A DNA stretch of 64,000 nt, taken from contig NZ_JBCDMV010000026.1 in NCBI RefSeq assembly GCF_038433135.1, positions 22,731 to 86,730 on the forward strand. Reading direction: 5' to 3'. The notes beneath the pieces were generated by a model. The model saw only the letters and a program-made list of their open reading frames with translations, ran no database searches and had not been told where the DNA came from. A program made the position numbers and the translations under genes. The DNA is from Luteococcus sp038433135 (GTDB lineage: Bacteria > Actinomycetota > Actinomycetes > Propionibacteriales > Propionibacteriaceae). Below, in pieces: positions 16,341 through 26,600 of this stretch; the first letter of the stretch is position 1; every line of letters begins with the position of its first letter.

Positions 16341-17254
16341 GCCGCGTCGGAGGGACGGTGAGTCTGTTGGCCCTCTTGTGCGGAGCCTCGACGACAGCTG
16401 CGGCTGACTCGGGTGTCTCGTGCGGACGGGATCAGGAGTATGTGCGCCTGACTGGCACCTGCAAACTCACCTTGTCAGTTCCACAACGGGGAGGCTCTCA
16501 GCCGGCTGCCGCGCTCCACAAGAAGGTGGAGGGCAGGGCCGTGCAGGCGGCGTGTGCAAGCCGGTCGGGTTCCCCGGTCCCGTGCACCAGCAGTGCCGGC
16601 TACTGGTCCAACGAGCGGCAGTGCTATGTGAAGCCGGCCACGCCTCCGCCTCCCGCAGGTCATCCGCTCTGGGAGGGGCACACGGATGGGGCGGTGTACA
16701 TGTGCACGACCGGCGTTGAGGCTGGCGGTCACGTCTACTCCTTCTGGTCGGCGACGCAGCCAGCTGGTGTGGCGGCGCCGCCGGATCCTGCGGTGTTGGC
16801 GAAGCGGTTGGTGGCGCAGATGAATCTTCGGGCGATCGATGTCGGGATGGCTCCGGAGGATCGTCCTGGTGTGGTGGGGACGGTGGGGTTGCCGGTGTGG
16901 ATGTGGGTTGAGAATCCGTCGGCGCAGACCTTCGGCCCGCAGACTCGCAGCTTGAGCGAGCGGGGCGTGACGGTTTCGGCCACGGCGAAGGTGAAGCGGG
17001 TGGTGTGGCAGATGGGCGACGGCCAGGCTGTCACGTGCACGACGGCGGGGTCGGTGTTCGGGCCTGGGGATGGCGGAAAGTCGTCGCCGGATTGCGGCCA
17101 TACGTATTCGCAGCGGGGGACGTACACGATCCGGGCGACGTCCTTTTGGGCTGTTGATTGGACGGCTTCGGGCGGGCAGACGGGGAGTATCGCGATGGAT
17201 TTCACGACGGATCGGGTGCTTGAAGTGGGCGAGGTCCAGGTGATCGGGCGATGA
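16334..17254 (+). CDS. Secreted protein of the Tad operon, PKD-like C-terminus
   Basis: A 306-residue protein exported by an N-terminal signal peptide (VLSRVGGTVSLLALLCGASTTAAA). I start it at GTG 16334, which overlaps the lipoprotein stop by 7 bases; earlier in-frame sequence is a shadow of that gene. It has several Cys pairs in the first 110 residues. The C-terminal region has an immunoglobulin/PKD-like pattern (VVWQMGDGQAVTC...CGHTYSQRGTYTIRATSFW), where W-x-G-D-G and H-x-Y form the family signature. Proteins of this type occur in actinobacterial Tad and secretion loci. It is a possible surface or pilus-associated component. Confidence 0.75.
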   Translation: MLSRVGGTVSLLALLCGASTTAAADSGVSCGRDQEYVRLTGTCKLTLSVPQRGGSQPAAALHKKVEGRAVQAACASRSGSPVPCTSSAGYWSNERQCYVKPATPPPPAGHPLWEGHTDGAVYMCTTGVEAGGHVYSFWSATQPAGVAAPPDPAVLAKRLVAQMNLRAIDVGMAPEDRPGVVGTVGLPVWMWVENPSAQTFGPQTRSLSERGVTVSATAKVKRVVWQMGDGQAVTCTTAGSVFGPGDGGKSSPDCGHTYSQRGTYTIRATSFWAVDWTASGGQTGSIAMDFTTDRVLEVGEVQVIGR

Positions 17255-17919
17255 TCGCGGCGCAGACGGCTGGTGTGGAGGCCCCGCAGGGGGCGGCCAG
17301 GGTGGCGCCGGTAGCGGCGGGGGTGCGGATGCGGCGGCGTCCTGCGTTGGTGGCGGTGTCGGTGGCGCTGGTGGTGCTGGGGGCGTTGTTGTCGGTGTGG
17401 GCGTACTCGAGCCTGGGTTCGGCGCAGCCGGTGGTGGGGGTGCGGCAGGACGTGGCGCGGGGGTCGGTGATCTCGGCGTCGGACCTGGAGGTGGTCCGGG
17501 TGGGGGTTGATCCGGCGTTGGCGACGGTGCCGGCGGACCGGTTGGAGGCCTTGGTGGGTCAGCGTGCTGCGGTGGATTTGCAGGCGGGGCAGTTGATGGT
17601 GCCGACGGGGGTGACGCAGGATGTGGCGCCGCACAAGGGGATGTCGGTGGTGGGCTTGGCATTGGCTCCGGGCCAGTTGCCGTCGCAGCCGCTGCGGGTG
17701 GGCGATCGCGTGCGGGTGGTGTCGACGCCGGGCCAGCAGGGTGACGTGGTGGCTCAGGACGTTCGGGTGTTCACGGCGTCGGTGGTGCAGGTCGGTGCTG
17801 CGGATGTGTCGGGGCGGATCAGTGTGAGTGTGGAGGTGGCGGAGCAGCAGGCGCCGGAGCTGGCGGCTCGTTCGGCCAGCGGCAAGGTGGCCCTCGTGGT
17901 GGATGCGCGGGAGGGCTGA
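17251..17919 (+). CDS. cpaB: SAF-domain protein, CpaB/RcpC-like
   Basis: A 222-residue membrane-anchored protein: one N-terminal transmembrane helix (PALVAVSVALVVLGALLSVW, about 30-50), then a SAF domain (VRQDVARGSVISASDLEVV, about 63-125) and a beta-rich tail. This layout fits CpaB/RcpC, the periplasmic Tad pilus assembly protein thought to bind carbohydrate or guide the pilus. It is linked to both neighbours by ATGA-type overlaps. The gene symbol is by family. Confidence 0.8.
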   Translation: MIAAQTAGVEAPQGAARVAPVAAGVRMRRRPALVAVSVALVVLGALLSVWAYSSLGSAQPVVGVRQDVARGSVISASDLEVVRVGVDPALATVPADRLEALVGQRAAVDLQAGQLMVPTGVTQDVAPHKGMSVVGLALAPGQLPSQPLRVGDRVRVVSTPGQQGDVVAQDVRVFTASVVQVGAADVSGRISVSVEVAEQQAPELAARSASGKVALVVDAREG

Positions 17920-18695
17920 TGGCTCTGGTGGTGTTGGCCTCGGCTTCGGGTGCTCCGGGCGTGACGACGACGGCGTTGGGGTTGGCGATGCGGTGGCCGC
18001 GTCCGGTGGTGTTGGTGGATGCCGACCCGGTGGGTGGTTCGCCGGTGTTGGCGGGGTTGTTCCAGGGTGCGGTGGCGCATCCGGATGCGATGGTGCAGCT
18101 GGTGCTGGCGCAGCGTGAGGGCCGGCTGGGTGAGGCGTTGCCGACGTCGCTGCTGGTGCTGGAGGGCACGAATGCGTCGGTGTTGGTGGGGCCCAGGTCG
18201 CATGTGCAGGCGGGCAGTCTGCGGGAGTTGTGGCGTCCGTTGGCTGTGGAGCTTCGAGCGCTCGAGGCGTCGGGGCAGGACGTGATCATCGACGCGGGAC
18301 GGTTGGGGATGGCCCATTCAGCGACGGCGTTGGTGGAGTCGGCTGATCTGGCGCTGTTGGTCTGTGGCAGTGGGCTGCCGGAGTTGTCGGCTGCCCGGCA
18401 GTGGGGGCTGGCCTGGGCGGAGGCGGCTGCTGCGGGCACGGGTGCCGGGACGGTGGGCTGCGTGGTGGTGGGCCCGGGCCGTCCCTACGGATTGCGGGAG
18501 GTGGCCAAGGCGGTGGGGCTGCCCGGCTTCGGGAGCGTGTGTTGGGATCCGCGGGCGGCGGGCAGTGTGAGTCGTGGGGAGAAGGTCTCGGGCAGGGCGT
18601 TGGGTCGGTGGCATCGCTCGCTCGACGCGCTGGGAACGGCGATCCGTTCGGCGGCGAGCGCGCAGGATCCGTCGACGGTGCTGGAGGAGGCGTGA
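17919..18695 (+). CDS. cpaE: CpaE/MinD-like ATPase with altered Walker A
   Basis: A 258-residue ParA/MinD-superfamily protein. The expected deviant Walker A (K-G-G-x-G-K-T) is replaced by ASGAPGVTTTALGLA, lacking both lysines. VLVDADPVGGSPVLAGLF (Walker A') and DVIIDAGRLG (Walker B) are still recognisable. In Tad systems CpaE/TadZ localises the pilus machine at the cell pole. TadZ proteins often have degenerate P-loops, so localisation without strong ATP hydrolysis is plausible. Start and stop overlap neighbours by one base each side. Confidence 0.8.
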   Translation: MALVVLASASGAPGVTTTALGLAMRWPRPVVLVDADPVGGSPVLAGLFQGAVAHPDAMVQLVLAQREGRLGEALPTSLLVLEGTNASVLVGPRSHVQAGSLRELWRPLAVELRALEASGQDVIIDAGRLGMAHSATALVESADLALLVCGSGLPELSAARQWGLAWAEAAAAGTGAGTVGCVVVGPGRPYGLREVAKAVGLPGFGSVCWDPRAAGSVSRGEKVSGRALGRWHRSLDALGTAIRSAASAQDPSTVLEEA

Positions 18696-20272
18696 TGAAC
18701 GACCGGGTCGATGAACGCGAGCTGGAGGCGTCGGATCTGGCGCGGCTTCCCTTGTTCCAGACGGACTCACCGGCCGGGTCGGCGGGGCGGCGTCGCTCGA
18801 CGTTCTCGCTGGTGCGGGGTTCGGCGTCGGTGGAGCGGATCCGGGCCGCTGCGGCACCGGCCAACATTCGCACCGCGACGCCCAAGAGCGCTGTGACCGA
18901 GCCTGTGCCCGACGTGGCGGAGGTTCGGGCCGGTGCTGCGGTGGAGGGGGAGTTGGATTGGGAGTTGGTGCGCTCGTTGAGGGTGGCTGCGTCGGGGCAG
19001 TTGATGCGGGCGTTGGAGGGGTCGTCGGCGACGTCGGTGGCCGAGCAGCACCGGCTGGGGCGGCGGATCATTGCTGATCTGGTGGTCGAGGAGGTGGCCC
19101 AGCAGGCTCGTGCGGGGGTGCGGACGTTGTCGCCGTCGGGTGAGCAGCGGGTGGCACAGGCGGTCTTCGATGCGTTGTTCCGGCTCGGCAGGTTGCAGCC
19201 GCTGGTTGATGACGAGCGGGTGGAGAACATCATCATCCAGGGCTGTGATGTGGTGTGGCTGGAGTACGCCGATGGGCGGGTGGTGGCGGGGCCGGCGGTG
19301 GCCGACAGTGACCAGGAGTTGATCGACTTCCTGGTCTTCGTGGCGTCGCGGTCGGAGGCGAATGCGCGGCAGTTCAGTGAGGCGGAGCCGCGGCTGCACC
19401 TGCGCCTGGATGGTGGGGCGCGGTTGGCGGCGACGGCGTGGGTGACGCCTCGACCGTCGGTGGTGATCCGTCGTCACCGGTTGCAGCAGGTGACCTTGGA
19501 CGACCTGGTGGGGCTGGGCTCGTTGTCGGCGACGGCGGCGTCCTTCCTGCGGGCGGCGGTGCGGTCGCGTCGTTCGATCGTGGTGGCGGGGGCGCAGGGG
19601 GCGGGCAAAACGACGATGGTGCGGGCGTTGTGCGCCGAGATCGGCCCGGATGAGGCGATCGGCACCTTCGAGACCGAGTACGAGCTGCACCTGCACGAAA
19701 TGCGGGAGCGGCATCCGATCGTGCATGCGTGGGAGGCCCGGCCGGGTGGGGAGATGACGGCTTCGGGGCGTCGGGCGGGGGAGTTCAGCATCGATGACGC
19801 CTTGTACGACTCGTACCGGTTCAACCTGTCGCGCCAGATCGTGGGTGAGGTTCGGGGCCGGGAGGTGCTGGCGATGCTGGAGGCGATGCAGTCAGGGACG
19901 GGATCGTTGTCGACGACGCATGCCCGTAGTTGTGAGGACACGGTCAACAAGCTGGTGACGTGTGCGATGAAGGCCGGCGCCCATGTGACCTACGACTATG
20001 CGGTGCGGGCGTTGGCGCAGTCGTTGGACGTGATCGTGCACGTCGATGCTCGCACCACCGAGCAGGGCAAGCAGCGCTGGACCTCGCAGATCTGTGTGCT
20101 GGGGCCGGGGGAGAAGACCAAGGGCTATGCGCTGGTGCCGGTGTTCGGGTGCGAGCCGGGGTCGAGGACGATCCGGGCGATGCCGGGCCTGCCGGAGGAG
20201 TACGACGACCTGGCGCGCTTCGGGTTCGACCTTGACGGCTACCGGGCCGAGAGCCAGGCAGGTGTGCTGTGA
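18695..20272 (+). CDS. tadA: TadA/CpaF secretion ATPase
   Basis: The 525-residue motor ATPase of the Flp pilus, which drives pilin polymerisation at the inner membrane. Walker A is GAQGAGKTTM near residue 300, with the aspartate/His boxes following (GTFETEYELHLHEM, IVGEVRGREVLAMLEAMQSGTGSLSTTHA). The long N-terminal region (1-160) is helical. I chose ATG 18695, which overlaps the CpaE-like stop by one base. Length and motifs are standard for TadA. Confidence 0.93.
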   Translation: MNDRVDERELEASDLARLPLFQTDSPAGSAGRRRSTFSLVRGSASVERIRAAAAPANIRTATPKSAVTEPVPDVAEVRAGAAVEGELDWELVRSLRVAASGQLMRALEGSSATSVAEQHRLGRRIIADLVVEEVAQQARAGVRTLSPSGEQRVAQAVFDALFRLGRLQPLVDDERVENIIIQGCDVVWLEYADGRVVAGPAVADSDQELIDFLVFVASRSEANARQFSEAEPRLHLRLDGGARLAATAWVTPRPSVVIRRHRLQQVTLDDLVGLGSLSATAASFLRAAVRSRRSIVVAGAQGAGKTTMVRALCAEIGPDEAIGTFETEYELHLHEMRERHPIVHAWEARPGGEMTASGRRAGEFSIDDALYDSYRFNLSRQIVGEVRGREVLAMLEAMQSGTGSLSTTHARSCEDTVNKLVTCAMKAGAHVTYDYAVRALAQSLDVIVHVDARTTEQGKQRWTSQICVLGPGEKTKGYALVPVFGCEPGSRTIRAMPGLPEEYDDLARFGFDLDGYRAESQAGVL

Positions 20273-21126
20273 CGCTGCTGGTGCCCGCCGTCGCGGGAGC
20301 GATGATCGTCGCCGGGCTGCTGGGGGTGGTCTGGGGGCTGCGGCCGTCGCCGGTTGCCACGGGACGTCCGCGACGGGGCCGCACCCTGCGGCGGTGGTCG
20401 CGGCGTGCCCGGCTGGCAGTCGGTGTCGGGCTGGTGGCTGGTGTGGTGGTGGCGCTCGTGTCGGGCTGGTTGATCGCGGTCGTGGTGGTGCCGTTGGCGG
20501 TGGCGGGGTTGCCGGCGTTGGTGTCGGCCCCTCCAGCGGCGGCGCGGATCGAGCGGTTGGAGGCGATGGAGGAGTGGACCCGGTCGCTGTCAGGGATCCT
20601 GACGGTGGGTGCGGGGTTGGAGCAGGCGCTGATTGCGACGTTGCGGTCGGCGCCGGAGCCGATCCGTCCGGAGGTGTCGCGGCTGGTGGCCCGGCTGCGG
20701 GCGCGGTGGTCGACTTCGGAGGCGTTGCGGTTGTTCGCCGACGAGCTGGACGACCCGACCGGGGACCTGGTGGCGGCGAACCTGTTGTTGGCGGCACGGC
20801 GGCGTGGTCCGGGTGTGGCGGCGGTGTTGGAGAGCCTGGCCGAGTCGGTGGCTGCTGATGTGCGGGCCCGCCGGCAGGTGGAGGCCGACCGTGCCAAGCC
20901 GCGGGCGACGGCCCGGTGGGTGACGGTCATCACCGTGTGCGCGCTGACGGTGTTGGCGATGTCGGGCAGCTATGTCGCCCCGTACAAGACACCGATCGGG
21001 CAGGTGGTGCTGGCGGTCCTGCTCGGGGTCTATGTGGCGGTGTTGGTGTGGATGCGGCGCATGGCTGCCGGGGACGCGATTCCACGGTTCCTGGGGGCGT
21101 CGGTGGCGAAGGAGCAGGTGCGATGA
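20269..21126 (+). CDS. tadB: TadB inner-membrane pilus protein
   Basis: A 285-residue GspF/TadB-type platform protein. Transmembrane helices are near residues 5-20 and 45-85; the conserved T2SF domain (ERLEAMEEWTRSLSGILTVGAGLEQAL, about 105-230) is cytoplasmic; two helices (about 225-265) end the protein. It starts at GTG 20269, inside the tadA stop (4-base overlap). It acts with TadC and TadA as the assembly platform. Confidence 0.9.
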   Translation: MTLLVPAVAGAMIVAGLLGVVWGLRPSPVATGRPRRGRTLRRWSRRARLAVGVGLVAGVVVALVSGWLIAVVVVPLAVAGLPALVSAPPAAARIERLEAMEEWTRSLSGILTVGAGLEQALIATLRSAPEPIRPEVSRLVARLRARWSTSEALRLFADELDDPTGDLVAANLLLAARRRGPGVAAVLESLAESVAADVRARRQVEADRAKPRATARWVTVITVCALTVLAMSGSYVAPYKTPIGQVVLAVLLGVYVAVLVWMRRMAAGDAIPRFLGASVAKEQVR

Positions 21127-22037
21127 GCACGACGGGTCTGCAGTTGGCGCTGCTGGGCGGGTTGAGCATCGGCGCCGGGGTCTCGGCGTTGGTGTGGCGG
21201 TTGGCGACGGTGCAGGTCGATGCCCATGACGCGGTCGTGCGGCTGTCCGCCCAGTCGACCCAGACACCTGTCACGGGTGGGGGTCAGGTTCGGGCGGTCG
21301 GTGGTGTCGAGCGTCTGGGGCGGTGGGCGATGCGCACGTTGCCGGCTGGCTGGTGGGGTGTGGTGCCCACCCAGCAGTTGGCGTTGTTGCGGATCAGCCA
21401 GGCGCGGTTCTTCGGGGAGAAGGTGGCCTTCGCGCTGTTGGGGATGATGGCGCCGGTGCTGCTGTCGAGCCTGTTCGCGGTGATGGGGTTGCGGCTGCCG
21501 GTGGTGGTTCCGGTGGTGGCGAGCCTGGCAGCGGGTGTGGTGTTCTTCTTCATCCCGAACTGGAATGTCGTCGACGATGCGGGCCGGGCCCGCACGGAGT
21601 TCAACCGCGCCTTGGGCGCCTACATCGAACTGATTGCGTTGGAGCGCAACTCCGGTTCGGGGACCCGGCAGGCGATGGAGGCTGCCGCAGAGGTGGGCGA
21701 TTCGTGGGTCTTCGTCCGGTTGCGGGAGGAGTTGGCCTTCTCGCGGTGGACGGGTGAGCCGCCGTGGGAGGCGCTGCGGCGACTGTCCCACGAGCTCGGT
21801 CTGGCCGAGCTGGCTGACCTGGCCGACATCCTGCGGCTGTCGGGTGAGGAGGGCAGCCAGATCTACAGCCAGCTGCGGGCCCGTTCCGCGTCGATGCGCT
21901 CGGCGCTCTTGAGCCAGGACCTGGCCCACGCCAACGCGGTCGGCGAGAAGCTGACCATCCCCATGAGCGCACTGGGGATCACCTTCATCACCATCCTCAT
22001 CGTCCCGGCCTTGCTGAGGGTGGTCGGCATCACCTGA
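21123..22037 (+). CDS. tadC: TadC inner-membrane pilus protein
   Basis: A 304-residue T2SF-domain protein, the usual partner of TadB. Membrane helices are at about 5-20, 105-150 and 280-300; the cytoplasmic helical domain (FNRALGAYIELIALERNSGSGTRQAMEAAAEVG) lies at about 155-275. ATG 21123 overlaps tadB by 4 bases. It is the last gene of the first overlapping block; a 127-base gap with a hairpin follows before the pilin gene. Confidence 0.9.
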   Translation: MSTTGLQLALLGGLSIGAGVSALVWRLATVQVDAHDAVVRLSAQSTQTPVTGGGQVRAVGGVERLGRWAMRTLPAGWWGVVPTQQLALLRISQARFFGEKVAFALLGMMAPVLLSSLFAVMGLRLPVVVPVVASLAAGVVFFFIPNWNVVDDAGRARTEFNRALGAYIELIALERNSGSGTRQAMEAAAEVGDSWVFVRLREELAFSRWTGEPPWEALRRLSHELGLAELADLADILRLSGEEGSQIYSQLRARSASMRSALLSQDLAHANAVGEKLTIPMSALGITFITILIVPALLRVVGIT

Positions 22038-22055
22038 CACCGCAGAACCCCCGCG

Positions 22056-22072
22056 CCACCCACCACGGGTGG
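22056..22072 (+). terminator. Small hairpin between tadC and flp
   Basis: CCACCC (22056-22061) and GGGTGG (22067-22072) with a 5-base loop, followed by TCTTCCCCC. It may be a weak terminator or an RNA-processing stem that lets pilin mRNA accumulate separately. Weak evidence. Confidence 0.35.
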
Positions 22073-22164
22073 TCTTCCCCCGAGTTGTGCATTCCCCTGT
22101 GACAGATCTGGGGTCACCAGGGCCGTCCTGGTGGCTTGTTGGAATCGACGAAAGGAACACGACG

Positions 22165-22377
22165 ATGCAGCACATTCTGGGAATCTGGTTGACGCTGGGC
22201 TACCAAGTGGAGACCCTGCTGGGGCACCAGCAGCAGGTGCTGGCCCGGCGGCGGGACGAACGGGGCTCGATCACGATCGAGCAGGCGCTGTGGGCGGTCG
22301 CGATCATCGCCTTGGTCGGCATCGTGGTGGCCGCCATCACCGCCTTCGTCAAGAAGGAAGTCGGCAAGATCAAGTGA
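22165..22377 (+). CDS. flp: Flp-type major prepilin candidate
   Basis: A 70-residue protein with a 32-residue basic leader ending RRDERG, then SITIEQALWAVAIIALVGIVVAAITAFV, a type IV pilin hydrophobic segment with Glu at position 5 after the predicted G/S cleavage site, and a short Lys-rich tail. Size and layout fit a Flp pilin. ATG 22165 follows AAAGGA. It is the only gene of the operon preceded by a real intergenic gap (127 bases), consistent with separate, higher expression of the structural subunit. No prepilin peptidase is found nearby. Confidence 0.8.
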   Translation: MQHILGIWLTLGYQVETLLGHQQQVLARRRDERGSITIEQALWAVAIIALVGIVVAAITAFVKKEVGKIK

Positions 22378-22772
22378 CCCGGCGTCGTCGGGGCCGGGTG
22401 CCGCGGCGAGACGAGCGCGGCTCGGCCACCCTCGAGATGGTCGTGCTGCTGCCGGCACTGTTGCTGCTGGTCATCGTCGGCGTCCAGGCGGCCCTCTACT
22501 ACTACGCCGCGTCCATTGCCTCGGCCGCGGCGCAGGACGCTGCCCGGGCCGCTGCCAGCGCCAAGGACCACGACTGGCAGGCCACCGGGACGCAACGGGC
22601 CCAGGCGGCGTTGGAGCAGTCCCACGGCGGCCTCGAACACGCCCAGGTCACGGTCACCGGGGACGTCACAGGCCCCCACGCCACGGTCACCGGACGATGC
22701 CTGGCCCTCGTCCCAGGGCTGGAGTTGCCGGTGCTCAGGTCGGCGTCGATGCCGTGGGAGGAACTCACATGA
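22374..22772 (+). CDS. tadE: TadE-like pseudopilin
   Basis: A 132-residue protein starting at GTG 22374 (4-base overlap with flp). A basic leader ends RRDERG, followed by SATLEMVVLLPALLLLVIVGVQAAL (TadE motif with Glu5), then a soluble domain with AQDAARAAA repeats. It is a minor pseudopilin, probably cleaved at the same site as Flp. Confidence 0.85.
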   Translation: MTRRRRGRVPRRDERGSATLEMVVLLPALLLLVIVGVQAALYYYAASIASAAAQDAARAAASAKDHDWQATGTQRAQAALEQSHGGLEHAQVTVTGDVTGPHATVTGRCLALVPGLELPVLRSASMPWEELT

Positions 22773-23200
22773 GCCGCAGTGGACGGGGAGAGCGGGGTTC
22801 GGCCACCTTGGAGGCAGTCCTGGTGGTGCCGGCCTTCTGCCTGTTCCTCGGCCTGGTCATCGCCCTGGGCCGGATTGAGGTGGCCCGGCAGCACGTCGAT
22901 GCCGCCGCGGCCGAAGCGGCCCGCAGCGGCTCGCTGGCACGAGATGCGGCCAGCGCCACCAGCCGCGCCACCACCGCCGCCCAGGCCACGCTGGCAAGCC
23001 ACCAGCTCGACTGCCAACCGGCGCGCGTCGAGGTCGATGCCGCCGGCTTCGCGGTTCCCGTCGGTAACCCTGCCAGCCTGAAGGCCACCGTGGCGTGCCA
23101 GGTGAACCTGTCCGACATCGCGCTGCCCGGGCTGCCCGGCAGCATCACCATCAACCGACAGGCCAGCTCACCGCTGGACGTGTTCCGGGGCCGACGATGA
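22769..23200 (+). CDS. TadE-like pseudopilin (second)
   Basis: A 143-residue protein with the same plan: short leader RGERG, then SATLEAVLVVPAFCLFLGLVIALG, then a soluble part rich in Ala with two Cys (LDCQPARV, ATVACQV). ATG 22769 overlaps the previous gene by 4 bases. It is a minor pseudopilin, possibly TadF-like. Confidence 0.83.
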   Translation: MSRSGRGERGSATLEAVLVVPAFCLFLGLVIALGRIEVARQHVDAAAAEAARSGSLARDAASATSRATTAAQATLASHQLDCQPARVEVDAAGFAVPVGNPASLKATVACQVNLSDIALPGLPGSITINRQASSPLDVFRGRR

Positions 23201-23637
23201 CCGCGGCACCCCGCCGCACCAAGCCGGTGCGCGATGAGCGGGGCTCCATCAGCACCTGGGCCGTGCTGGCCAGCCTGTGCATGATGCTGGTCCTCGGCCT
23301 GGGCGTCGATCTGGCCGGGCATGTCGCGGCCGAGCAACGCGCCCGCCAGGTCGCCTTCGAAGCCGCCCGCACCGGCGGCCAACAGGTCGAACTCGACACG
23401 CTGGCCACCACCGGCACCCTCACCCCCGACCCCGCCCGGGTGAGCGCCGCCGCCGACGGATACCTCGGCACCGCCGGCTACACCGGCACCACCACCGTCG
23501 GCGCGACCACCGTGTCGGTGACGGCCACCGGTGACTACGAGTGCCGTTTCCTCACCCTGCTCGGCATCGACCGGCTCCCCGTCACGGGAACCGGTCAGGT
23601 CGAGATCCACCGCGTCCTCGACGGGAGACCACGATGA
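23197..23637 (+). CDS. TadG/Rv3654c-like pilus-associated membrane protein
   Basis: A 146-residue protein with leader KPVRDERG and hydrophobic segment SISTWAVLASLCMMLVLGLGVDL. It keeps the DERGS cleavage motif of the other three but lacks Glu5, and its helix continues into GVDLAGHVAAEQRARQVAFEAART, as in helicase/secretion-neighbourhood TadE-like and TadG N-terminal domains of actinobacteria. ATG 23197 overlaps the previous gene by 4 bases. Confidence 0.78.
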   Translation: MTAAPRRTKPVRDERGSISTWAVLASLCMMLVLGLGVDLAGHVAAEQRARQVAFEAARTGGQQVELDTLATTGTLTPDPARVSAAADGYLGTAGYTGTTTVGATTVSVTATGDYECRFLTLLGIDRLPVTGTGQVEIHRVLDGRPR

Positions 23638-26600
23638 CCACCCTTCGACGCCGCCTCCACGGTCTGGCTGCCCTGTTCGCCCTCGGGGCCCTGATGGTCG
23701 GCCTTCCCGCAGCACTGGTGGCCACCGTCGGCAACCCCCTGCCCGGCAGCATCCCCAGCCCCGGCCAGTGGTGGCAGGCCCTGACCGCGCCGGACGACGG
23801 CACCCTCGCGCTGAGCGCCATCGGGTTGCTGGGCTGGCTCGTCTGGGCCTACCTGGCCGTGCTGATCCTGCTGGAAACCGTCGCGCGCCTGCGCGGCCGC
23901 ACCGCTCCGATGCTGCCCGGCTGGCACGCACCCCAGCTCGGCATCCGACGCCTGGTCGCCACCGCCACCCTCGTCCTGGTCACCGCACCCCTGCTCGGCA
24001 CCCCCACCGCCTCGGCCGAACCCCGCCCCACCCCACCCGCAGCCACCGCCACCGCCCAGACCGCCCCGAGCAGCCCAGCCACCGCGAAGCCGACCGGCAC
24101 CGGGGTGCGGGTGCATGTCGTGACAGAGGGGGAGAGCCTGTCGAGCATCGCCGCAGACGAGCTCCACGACGCCGACCGGTGGCCCGAGCTCGCCCAGGCA
24201 TCCCGCCGCACCGTCCAGCCCGATGGGGCACACCTCACGGACCCCAACGTCATCAACCCCGGCTGGCGCATCACCATCCCCACCAGTACCACCCAGCCAC
24301 AGACCGACCGGCAGGCCCGCACGATCGTCGTGCACGAAGGGGACACCCTGGCGCAGCTCGCTCGGACACACCTCGGCGATCCTGAGCGCTGGCCCGAGAT
24401 CTACGAGGCTTCCCGCAGCGCATCCCAGCCCGACGGAGCACGCCTCACCGACCCCGACATCATCCTGCCCGGCTGGACACTCACCATCCCTGGCCAGACG
24501 GCACCTGCGACCGAGAAGAAGCCGCAGGTCGTGAGCCGGACTCCCAAGCCCACCGACAGGCCCCGCACCACCGCTAGCCAGACCTCGACCCCGGCACCGG
24601 CGCCCAGCCCGTCATCGGCCGCGAGCACCGCGAGGGCGCACAGCACCGCCACCCCAGCTGCCGCACCGGTAAACGACGAGGTGGAAGCGCACGACGGTGT
24701 CTCGGCATCGTGGCTGCTCACCGGGCTCGCGTCGGGCGGTGGCCTGCTGGCCGCCTCGGCGCTGATGGTGCTGCGCCGCCGACGCGTCGTGCAGGCCTCC
24801 CACCGACGTCCGGGCCGCCAGATCACCCTGCCCCCACCGGAACTCGCCCCCGTCGAGCAGACGCTGGTCGCCGCCGGGACACCGGTCACGGTCGACCTCG
24901 CCAACCTCGACGCCCACCTGCGCCACCTCGCCGCAGACGCCCTGGCCGCAGGCCACCGCGTGCCGCACGTGGCCGCCGTGCGCGTCACCACCGACCACGT
25001 CGAGGTCCACCTCGCCGAGGCCACCGACTCCATGCCCAGTGCGTGGACCGCCACCGGCGACAGCGGCCGCTGCTGGGCCACACCCCTGCACCCGAACCTC
25101 GGTGCGATCGAGGCGCCCGCGCCCTACCCGCTGCTCGTCACGGCAGGAACCGACCACGACCAGGCCGTGTGGCTGGTCAACCTCGAACAGCTCGGCGTGC
25201 TGCACCTCACCGGCGACGCGGACTACGCCCACGACTTCGCCCGCTACGCCGCCGCCGAGATCGCCGTCAACCCCTGGTCCCGCGGCGTGCGCGCCACCTG
25301 CCTCGACGCCGGCGTCGAAGCCATCGACATGAACCCCAACCGCCTCCACCAACCAACCACGGCAGTCGGAACCATCGAGACGATCACCGACGACGCCCGA
25401 CGCACCGTCCACCTACTTTCGGCCGAGGACGCGGCCGTGGAGGACAAGCGCTGCCGCGCCACCGACGGCGAGGCCTGGCTCCCGAAAGCACTCATCACCA
25501 CCGATGCCCACACCATCGAAGTCAATGACCTGACCAGCATGATCATCGACCACCCCTCCCGAACCGGGACAGCGGTGCTCATGGTGGGGGAGAGCAACCC
25601 TGACTCTGATGCGGCTCGGCTGGTGTTCACCGCCCACGGCCAGGCACGTCTGGAACCAGCCGGGCTGGCCCTCATCCCTGCCGGTCTCACCCCGGACGAG
25701 GCCCTCGGCTGCGCGGCGCTACTCGCCCAAGCGGACATACTCACCGACGAATCCGTCCCACCCGCCGGCGACACCGGCTGGCGCGAAATCACCGACGCCG
25801 CCGGAGCCATCGCGACGCACAGCCCGTCCACGACCGTCGAGGACCAGGCACAGCCCACTTGGGACGTAGAGGGCGACCACGATGCTTCCGTGTCGCTGCC
25901 TCCGACCGTCGAGGACGACGCCGAATGGGCACGTCTCCTGCCTGAGCCCGACGACACTGTGGCCCAGCGGTTGCGAGAGCTCGACCCCACCCTCGACGCC
26001 GACCTGGCCGACTGGAACGACCCCGACACACGCCGCCCGAAGCTGAGCCTGCTCGGGCCGGTCAAGGTCATCGCCCGGGGCAAGACCATCGCCAAACGCA
26101 AGCCCTACTACACCGAGATGCTCTCCTACATCGCACTACGCGAGCACGGCGCCACCCCCGACGAAGTCGCGGACGCCATGAACGTGTCTGCGCAGACGGT
26201 GCGAACTGGCATCACCACCATCCGCGAATGGCTCGGCACCAACCCGACCACCGGCGAACGCTACCTGCCCGACGCCACCAACACCCCCGCCGCCCTCGAC
26301 AGGGGCGTGCCCGTTTACCAGGTACCCGAACTGCTCGTCGACATCGACCTCATGCGCCGCCTCCGCGCCCGCGCCCAAGCGGCCGGGGAGGACGGCATCG
26401 ACGATCTCGAAGCCGCCTTGGGCTTGGCTCAAGGGCGTCCATTCGACCAGCTGCGCCCTGGCGGTTGGGGCTGGCTCGCGCACACCGGACTCGAGCACCA
26501 CATCACCGTCTCGATCGTCGACATCGCCCACACCGTCAGCAGCCACCACCTCACGAACAACGACACCGCGCGAGCACGAGCAAGCGCAGAAGCAGCGCTG

